64,000 nt of DNA from Nocardia blacklockiae (lineage in GTDB: Bacteria > Actinomycetota > Actinomycetes > Mycobacteriales > Mycobacteriaceae), in contig NZ_JADLRJ010000001.1 in the NCBI RefSeq assembly GCF_015477355.1, positions 1,116,001-1,180,000 on the forward strand, written 5' to 3'. The position numbers and the translations under genes were made by a program. The notes under the pieces are model-generated. The model did no database searches. It was not told the origin of the DNA and was given only the letters and a program-made list of their open reading frames with translations. Numbering within the stretch: position 1 is the stretch's first letter; each line of letters begins with the position of its first letter. Shown here one piece after another: positions 59,038 to 64,000 of this stretch.

Positions 59038-60504
59038 TCACCGGTCGCGGCGGGGCAGGTGGTGCTGACGGATGTGCTCGGTCATCGCCTCGGCGATCGG
59101 CGCGGGCGGCGGCGCGGCGGGCGCGGCGGCGGTGCGCGCGTCGTGCGAGATCCGCATCAGCAGCGCCACGATCACGTAGTTGGCCAGCAGCGACGAGCCG
59201 CCGTAGGACATGAACGGGGTGGTGAGCCCGGTGAGCGGGATCAGTTTGGTGACGCCGCCGACCACCACGAACAGCTGCCAGCCCAGCGAGAACGCCAGCC
59301 CGCCGCCGAGCAGTTTGCCGAACGCGTCGCGGGTGGCCAGCGCGGCGGTGAACCCGCGCACGGTCAGGACGGTGAACAGCAGCAGGATCGCGGTGAGCCC
59401 GATCAGGCCCAGTTCCTCGCCGAGGGTGGAGACGATGAAGTCGGTCTTGGCGAAGGGCACCTCCTGCGGGCGCCCGCCGCCGAGCCCGGTGCCCGACAGG
59501 CCGCCGGTGCCGAGCCCGAACAGGGCCTGGGCGATCTGGTAGCCGTTGGTGTAATAGGTGGCCATCGGGTCCTGCCACACCCGCACCCGCACCCGCACGT
59601 GCCCGAACAGGTGGTAGGCGATGACCGCGCCGACGGCGAACATGGCGATCCCGATCAGCAGCCACGACGCGCGCCCGGTCGCGATGTAGAGCATGGCCAG
59701 CACGGTGCCGAACACCAGCAGCGAGAAACCCAGGTTCTTCTCGTACACCAGCACCAGCACCGACACGAACGTCACCAGCAGCAGTGGCCCGAGATCGCGC
59801 AGCCGCGGCACGGTGAACCCGAGCAGGCGAGTGCCGGCGGCGGTGAAAAGGTCGCGGTGGGCGACCAGGTATCCGGCGACGAACACCAGCAGCAGCACCT
59901 TCGCGAACTCGCCGGGCTGAATCGAGAAGCCCGACAGCATGATCCAGCTCTTGCCGCCGTTGACCTCGCTGAACCGCGCCGGCAGCACCGCCGGGATCAG
60001 CAACAGCACCAGACCGGCGAGCCCGCAGGTGTAGGCGTAGCGGGCGGGTTGCCCGTGCTCGCGCACCACCGCGAGCAGCAGGGTGAACAGCGCGATCCCG
60101 CCGGCGGTCCAGACCAGCTGGTGCGGGGCGTCGGGCGAGGGCGCGGCCTTGCCCAGGGCGGCGGCGGTGGCGGTCTCGGCGCGGTCGAGCCGGTCGATGA
60201 ACACCAGCCCGAGCCCGTTGAGCACGGTGACGCAGGGCAGCAGCACCGGGTCGGCCTTGGGCGCCAGCCGCCGCACCGCCAGATGCGCCAGCAGCACCAG
60301 TCCCGCGAACACGGCCAGCGCCCACTGCAGCGACCCGCGGCCCTCGCCGCCCGCGGCCGAGGACACTCCCAGCGCGGCCACCGCGACCAAGGCGATGGCC
60401 GCCGCGCACAGCACCAGTTCGGCGCGGCGCGGGTGGCGGCGGCCGATCGGCCCGGACACCGCCGCGATCGGTCCCGACGGCGGCCTGTCCCGAAACGCGC
60501 TCAC
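59038..60504 (-). CDS. SEDS-family glycosyltransferase, RodA/FtsW-like
   Basis: A 488-residue protein with about ten to twelve membrane helices, from the GTG at 60504 (SAFRDRPP). SEDS hallmarks are EVNGGKSWIMLSGFSIQPGEFAK, SVLVLVYEKNLGFSLLVFG, YQIAQALFGLGTGGLSGTGLG, FIVSTLGEELGLIGL and GLTTPFMSYGGSSLLANY. Such proteins polymerise peptidoglycan with a partner PBP. In mycolata rodA normally lies with pknA/pknB/pbpA. Here it stands alone, convergent with the PLP operon, so it is probably an additional paralogue. Divergent region 60505-60696 (192 bp) is shared with the antiporter gene and shows nothing clear. Confidence 0.88.
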   Translation of the reverse strand: MSAFRDRPPSGPIAAVSGPIGRRHPRRAELVLCAAAIALVAVAALGVSSAAGGEGRGSLQWALAVFAGLVLLAHLAVRRLAPKADPVLLPCVTVLNGLGLVFIDRLDRAETATAAALGKAAPSPDAPHQLVWTAGGIALFTLLLAVVREHGQPARYAYTCGLAGLVLLLIPAVLPARFSEVNGGKSWIMLSGFSIQPGEFAKVLLLVFVAGYLVAHRDLFTAAGTRLLGFTVPRLRDLGPLLLVTFVSVLVLVYEKNLGFSLLVFGTVLAMLYIATGRASWLLIGIAMFAVGAVIAYHLFGHVRVRVRVWQDPMATYYTNGYQIAQALFGLGTGGLSGTGLGGGRPQEVPFAKTDFIVSTLGEELGLIGLTAILLLFTVLTVRGFTAALATRDAFGKLLGGGLAFSLGWQLFVVVGGVTKLIPLTGLTTPFMSYGGSSLLANYVIVALLMRISHDARTAAAPAAPPPAPIAEAMTEHIRQHHLPRRDR

Positions 60505-60696
60505 GCCCACCAGTATGCGTGCCGCGGCGCGGCGGCCGGCCACGGTCGAGGACCGCGCCGAGCCCCTCCTCGAGGTCGGCGACAGTCCACTGTCGAGCCC
60601 CCGCGGCGGTGGTTCCGACCGGTCGGCGAGGCGGGCGAATTCGGCTCGGGGCGAACCGATCGCGCTGGTCGCGGCGGGTGCTGGCACGATGGTCGG

Positions 60697-62562
60697 GTGC
60701 ATATCGCTGTCGGATTGGTGATCCTGGTCGCCGTGGCGGTCGCGCTGGCGGCGCTGGCGCGCCGGCTGGGCATGGCCGAGCCGCTGCTGCTGACCGTGGC
60801 CGGGGTCGTCGCCTCCTATCTGCCGTTCATCCCGCAGGTCGACATCAACCCGGAACTGGTGCTGCTGGGTCTGCTGCCGCCGCTGCTCTACACTGCGGCG
60901 ATCAACACCTCGCTGATCGAGTTCCGGCCGAAGAAGCTGTCGATCGCGCTGCTGTCGGTGGGTCTGGTGCTGTTCACGACGTTCGCGGTGGCCGCGGTGG
61001 TGTGGCGGCTGCTGGGCGTGCCGTTCGCGGCGGCGGTGGCGATCGGCGCGGTGGTCGCGCCGCCGGACGCGGTGGCCGCGATCGCGGTGGCGCGCCGGGT
61101 CGGGATGCCGCGGCGGATCGTGACGCTGCTCGAGGGCGAGTCGCTGTTCAACGACGCGACCGCGCTGGTGTCGCTGCGCACCGCGATCGCGGCGATGGCG
61201 GGCAGTTTCAGCGTGTGGCAGGCCGGCGGCGACTTCTTCTACGCCGCGGGCGGCGGCGCGCTGATCGGGGTCCTCGCGGCCGCGGTGCTGGCGGTGCTGC
61301 GCCGGCGCATCACCGATCCGGTGCTCGACACCAGCCTGTCGCTGCTGGCCCCGTTCGCGGCGTACCTGCCGGCCGAGGCGGCGCACGCGTCTGGAGTGAT
61401 GTCGGTGGTGGTGTGCGGGCTGATCCTGGGGCAGGGCGCGCCGGTGTGGCAGACCGCGGCCTCGCGCATCGCCGAGCGCACCAACTGGCACACCATCCAA
61501 TTCCTGTTGGAGAGCGCGGTTTTCCTGCTGATCGGGTTGCAGGTGCGCCACATCGTCGAGGACGCCTGGAACAGCGGCCTGGACCACGGCACGATCGTGG
61601 GCACCTGCGTCGCGGTGCTGTGCACGGTGGTGGTGGCGCGGCCGGTGTGGGTGTTCCCGGCCACCTACTTCGCGTGGTTCGTCGAGTCGCGGCGACGCGG
61701 CTATCCGCGCCCGGCGTGGACGGGCCCGGCGGTGGTGTCGTGGTCGGGGATGCGCGGGGTGGTGACCCTCGCCGCGGCGCTGCTGCTGCCCGAGGACACC
61801 CCGGAACTGGCGACGCTGAAGCTGCTCGCGCTGGTGGTGGTCGGCGGAACGCTGCTGGTGCAAGGTGTTTCGCTGCCGATGCTGGTGCGGGTGCTGCGGG
61901 TGCGCGGGCCCAGCCGCGCCGAGGACGCGCTGGCGGAGGCGAATCTGCTGCAGCAGGCCACCGCCGCGGGCCTGGCGGAACTGGAGGCGCAGGTGGTGGC
62001 GGAGACGCCGCCGGAGGTGGTGGCGGCGCTGCGCGATCGGGTGTCGCGGCGGGTGTTCGCGGCGTGGGAGCAGCTGGGGCGCGCGGAGTCGGTGCGGATC
62101 ACCCCCAGCGGCGAGTACCGGCGGCTGCGGCTGGCGATGCTGCGCGCCGAGCGCGCGACCGTGCTCGAGGTGCGCGACGCGGGCGCGGTGGATCACGAGG
62201 TGCTCGCGCACGTGCTGGCGGCGCTGGACATGGAGGAGTCGACGATCGACCGGGTGGTGGAGGTCGACGACGAGCCCTCGGGCCCGTTGCGGGCTGCCGG
62301 CGCCGGGGACTGCGAGCATCTGCGCGAGGCGCCGCACACCGCCGCGCCCGACACCCCCGACTGCTGCGCCGAATGCGTCGCCGAGGGCATGACGTGGGTG
62401 CATCTGCGCATGTGCCTGACCTGCGGGCATGTCGCCTGCTGCGACTCCTCGCCGGGCAATCACGCCAGCGGCCACTTCCGCGCGACCGCGCATCCGGTGA
62501 TGCGCAGCGTGGAGCCGGGCGAGAAGTGGCGCTGGTGCTATGTCGACGAACTGCTCGGCTGA
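60697..62562 (+). CDS. Na+/H+ antiporter (NhaP/CPA1) fused to a ZnF-UBP domain
   Basis: A 621-residue protein from the GTG at 60697 (HIAVGLVILVAV). Residues 1-400 hold about twelve membrane segments with the CPA1 motifs PPDAVAAIAVARR and EGESLFNDATALV, which carry the transport Asp residues, and SWSGMRGVVTLAAALLLP. A cytoplasmic helical region follows to about 540. A C-terminal zf-UBP module (about 545-621) has CEHL, CCAECVAEG, CLTCGHVACCDSS, HASGHFRATAHPV and WCYVDE. ZnF-UBP domains bind ubiquitin C-termini in eukaryotes. Actinobacteria lack ubiquitin, so the ligand here is unclear (Pup ends or regulation by pH are guesses). Confidence 0.88.
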   Translation: MHIAVGLVILVAVAVALAALARRLGMAEPLLLTVAGVVASYLPFIPQVDINPELVLLGLLPPLLYTAAINTSLIEFRPKKLSIALLSVGLVLFTTFAVAAVVWRLLGVPFAAAVAIGAVVAPPDAVAAIAVARRVGMPRRIVTLLEGESLFNDATALVSLRTAIAAMAGSFSVWQAGGDFFYAAGGGALIGVLAAAVLAVLRRRITDPVLDTSLSLLAPFAAYLPAEAAHASGVMSVVVCGLILGQGAPVWQTAASRIAERTNWHTIQFLLESAVFLLIGLQVRHIVEDAWNSGLDHGTIVGTCVAVLCTVVVARPVWVFPATYFAWFVESRRRGYPRPAWTGPAVVSWSGMRGVVTLAAALLLPEDTPELATLKLLALVVVGGTLLVQGVSLPMLVRVLRVRGPSRAEDALAEANLLQQATAAGLAELEAQVVAETPPEVVAALRDRVSRRVFAAWEQLGRAESVRITPSGEYRRLRLAMLRAERATVLEVRDAGAVDHEVLAHVLAALDMEESTIDRVVEVDDEPSGPLRAAGAGDCEHLREAPHTAAPDTPDCCAECVAEGMTWVHLRMCLTCGHVACCDSSPGNHASGHFRATAHPVMRSVEPGEKWRWCYVDELLG

Positions 62563-62581
62563 GGGCCGTTAGGGTGGGCGC

Positions 62582-63208
62582 GTGCACACAGGTCAGGACT
62601 CCGCCGACGCCGAACCGCGCCTCTGGGGCGGGACCACGCTCACCGAACGCCGCGAGGCCCGCCGGGCCGCGCTGCTCGAGGCCGCGCTGGATCTGATCGG
62701 CGAGGCGGGCGCGGGCGCGGTGACGATGCGCGCGGTGTGCCGCACCGCCACTCTCACCGACCGCTACTTCTACGAGAGTTTCAGCAGCCGTGACGATCTG
62801 CTCGACGTGCTCTACCGGCAGGTGGCCGAGGAGTTCCTGGAGCCGATGACCGCCTTCGCCGCCGCCGACAGCCCCGCGCGCGACCGGGAGCTGGCGACGG
62901 TGCTGGTGGACAAGGTGCTCGAGGATCCGCGCAAGTCGCGGCTGTTCCTGGTGGAGCCGTACTCGAGCACGGGGCTGGGGCAGACCACGATCGCGGTGAT
63001 GCCCTCGTTCACGCGGCTGATCCAGGACCACCTGTTCCGCCACATCGAGGATCCGGTGCGGCGGCGGATGGCGGCGGTGACGATGGCCTCGGGCAACGCG
63101 GGCATGTTCTCGGCGTGGCTCAACGGGTCGCTGAAGGTGACGCGCGAGCAGGTGGTGGAGCATCTGGTGGCGGTGATCACCGCCTACCGGTCGCTGTACC
63201 GCGACTGA
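62582..63208 (+). CDS. TetR-family regulator following the antiporter
   Basis: A 208-residue regulator with HTH at about 40-70 (VTMRAVCRTATLTDRYFYESFSSRDDLLDVLY). The C-terminal helical domain includes GQTTIAVMPSFTRLIQDHLF. The GTG at 62582 lies 19 bp after the antiporter stop, so both are probably co-transcribed. Its end is convergent with the next tetR gene. Target unknown. Confidence 0.83.
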   Translation: MHTGQDSADAEPRLWGGTTLTERREARRAALLEAALDLIGEAGAGAVTMRAVCRTATLTDRYFYESFSSRDDLLDVLYRQVAEEFLEPMTAFAAADSPARDRELATVLVDKVLEDPRKSRLFLVEPYSSTGLGQTTIAVMPSFTRLIQDHLFRHIEDPVRRRMAAVTMASGNAGMFSAWLNGSLKVTREQVVEHLVAVITAYRSLYRD

Positions 63209-63231
63209 ATCGTTCTGCGGCGCAACCGGTT

Positions 63232-63963
63232 TCAGCGGGGCTTGCGGGCGGGCTCCTGGGTGGCGGCGGCGCGCAGGCGGGCCTCGAGGCCGTCGAGCAC
63301 GCACAGCAGGCCGAAGTCGTAGGCGACCATGCGCGCGGTGTTGGGATCGGTGGGCATGAGGTCGCGGTAGTCCGCGAGCATCTCCGGGTAGTCGGGCGCC
63401 ACCTGTTCGAGGGTGGCCATGGCGTCGTCGTAGTCCCAGTCCTCGCCGGGCGCGGCGCGTTTGAGGCTGATCTCGGGAACCACCTGCCCCAGCACGAAAC
63501 TCATCACCATGCCCGAGGCGAGATAGATGTCGAGGCCGGTGAATCCGGCCTGCACGAAGGCGCGGCGCAGCCGGTCGCTGAGTTCGAAGGCCTTGGGCCC
63601 CACCATCGGCATCTGCCCGATGAGCCCGGCCACCCACGGGTGCTCGAGCATGGTGGCGCGCAGGCTGTAGACGAAGGTGGTGATCACCTCGCGCCACGGC
63701 GCGTGCTCGGGTTCGGGGATCCGCACCCAGCCCCAGAACTCGTCGAGGGCCAGTTCCAGCAGGTCGTCCTTGTTCGCGACGTGCCAGTACAGGCTGGTGG
63801 CCCCGGCGTTGAGCCGGGCGCCGAGTTTGCGCATGCTCAGCGCCTCGAGCCCCTCGGCGTCGAGCAGTTCCAGGGCCGCGGCCACGATCTGGTCCCGGCT
63901 CAGCCCGGCGCTGCGGGACGGGCGCGGCGGGCGGGTCCACACCGACGAGAACTTCTTGGCCAC
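63232..63963 (-). CDS. TetR-family regulator with TetR_C_1-type domain
   Basis: A 243-residue regulator. The HTH is at about 22-65 (LSRDQIVAAALELLDAEGLEALSMRKLGARLNAGATSLYWHVANKDDLLELAL), the form typical of tetracycline-repressor-like proteins (TSLYWHV). The ligand domain has FVYSLRATMLEHPWVAGLIGQMPMVGPKAFELSDRLRRAF. It is convergent with the previous tetR gene (23 bp between stops). The 37 bases from 63964 to the window end hold part of its upstream region only. Confidence 0.86.
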   Translation of the reverse strand: MAKKFSSVWTRPPRPSRSAGLSRDQIVAAALELLDAEGLEALSMRKLGARLNAGATSLYWHVANKDDLLELALDEFWGWVRIPEPEHAPWREVITTFVYSLRATMLEHPWVAGLIGQMPMVGPKAFELSDRLRRAFVQAGFTGLDIYLASGMVMSFVLGQVVPEISLKRAAPGEDWDYDDAMATLEQVAPDYPEMLADYRDLMPTDPNTARMVAYDFGLLCVLDGLEARLRAAATQEPARKPR

Positions 63964-64000
63964 CTGCTCACCCTAAATCACTGGCACACCGTTCGAGTTT

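Noticed and set aside
59038-62493. A 1151-residue minus-strand protein spanning SEDS and antiporter regions
   Set aside because: Only the C-terminal 488 residues are the SEDS protein. The rest is antisense to the antiporter, which has clear motifs on the plus strand.
1-64000. tRNA, rRNA, CRISPR, insertion sequences, phage genes or riboswitches
   Set aside because: I found no cloverleaf, array of spaced repeats, transposase or integrase. The only repeats are the short operator-like ones listed.

Overview
The window is high-GC actinobacterial DNA. The organism is almost certainly a mycolic-acid producer of the Nocardia/Rhodococcus/Mycobacterium group, most likely Nocardia-like. This rests on an antigen-85-type mycolyltransferase homologue (33461-34525), a cutinase, a ChoD-type GMC oxidoreductase, a KasA-like ketosynthase, a DUF2599 lipoprotein, an EthA-like Baeyer-Villiger enzyme and UdgX. 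GTG starts and ATGA/GTGA/TGATG overlaps are frequent. I saw no tRNA, rRNA, CRISPR array, insertion sequence or phage gene. The species call is inference.

Layout. 0-14.3 kb: mixed metabolism and regulation. It holds AMP nucleosidase (partial), a bis-MGD molybdoenzyme, a Tat-exported GH1 glycosidase, a DosR/DevR-like regulator with candidate binding boxes, a BVMO, UdgX, a KAS, an ABC1/UbiB kinase-like protein, a GntR regulator, a cutinase and a TetR regulator. 14.4-31.0 kb: an apparent biosynthetic gene cluster. 31.1-53.5 kb: accessory and housekeeping genes, namely a BASS transporter, a second GH1, the mycolyltransferase homologue, a frameshifted ECF41-type sigma factor with a FAD oxidoreductase, several regulator/enzyme pairs with dyad operators between them, a LigC-like ligase, a LexA-like repressor downstream of an LCP protein, ChoD, a double TerD protein and an atypical HAD protein. 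53.6-59.0 kb: a tightly coupled four-gene operon of three PLP enzymes plus a protein with an HMA metal-binding domain. 59.0-64 kb: a SEDS (RodA/FtsW) protein, a Na+/H+ antiporter fused to a ZnF-UBP domain and two TetR regulators.

The most interesting system is at 14.4-31.0 kb. A fully reducing type I PKS with no thioesterase (KS-AT-DH-ER-KR-ACP) is followed by a serine-palmitoyltransferase-like alpha-oxoamine synthase. Then come homologues of the enediyne-cluster 'unb' genes (CRTAC1/UnbV, NqrB/RnfD-like UnbU, DUF1702/UnbL) and a reductase resembling 3-ketodihydrosphingosine reductase. A geranyl-diphosphate C-methyltransferase homologue and two UbiA-family membrane prenyltransferases complete the set. 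The simplest reading is as follows. The PKS makes a saturated acyl-ACP. The alpha-oxoamine synthase releases it by decarboxylative condensation with an amino acid. The SDR reduces the ketone to a sphingoid-type amino alcohol. A C-methylated prenyl group may then be attached by the UbiA proteins. A cluster of six 13-bp operator-like sites sits in the divergent promoter region before the PKS. No described pathway known to me combines these parts. The product is inferred, not shown.

The second notable system is the 53.6-59.0 kb operon. It carries a cysteine-desulfurase-like enzyme, a protein with a C-terminal CxxC HMA domain, a decarboxylase-fold PLP enzyme and a cysteine-synthase/rhodanese fusion. 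It looks like a dedicated persulfide-handling or metallophore-precursor route of unknown product.
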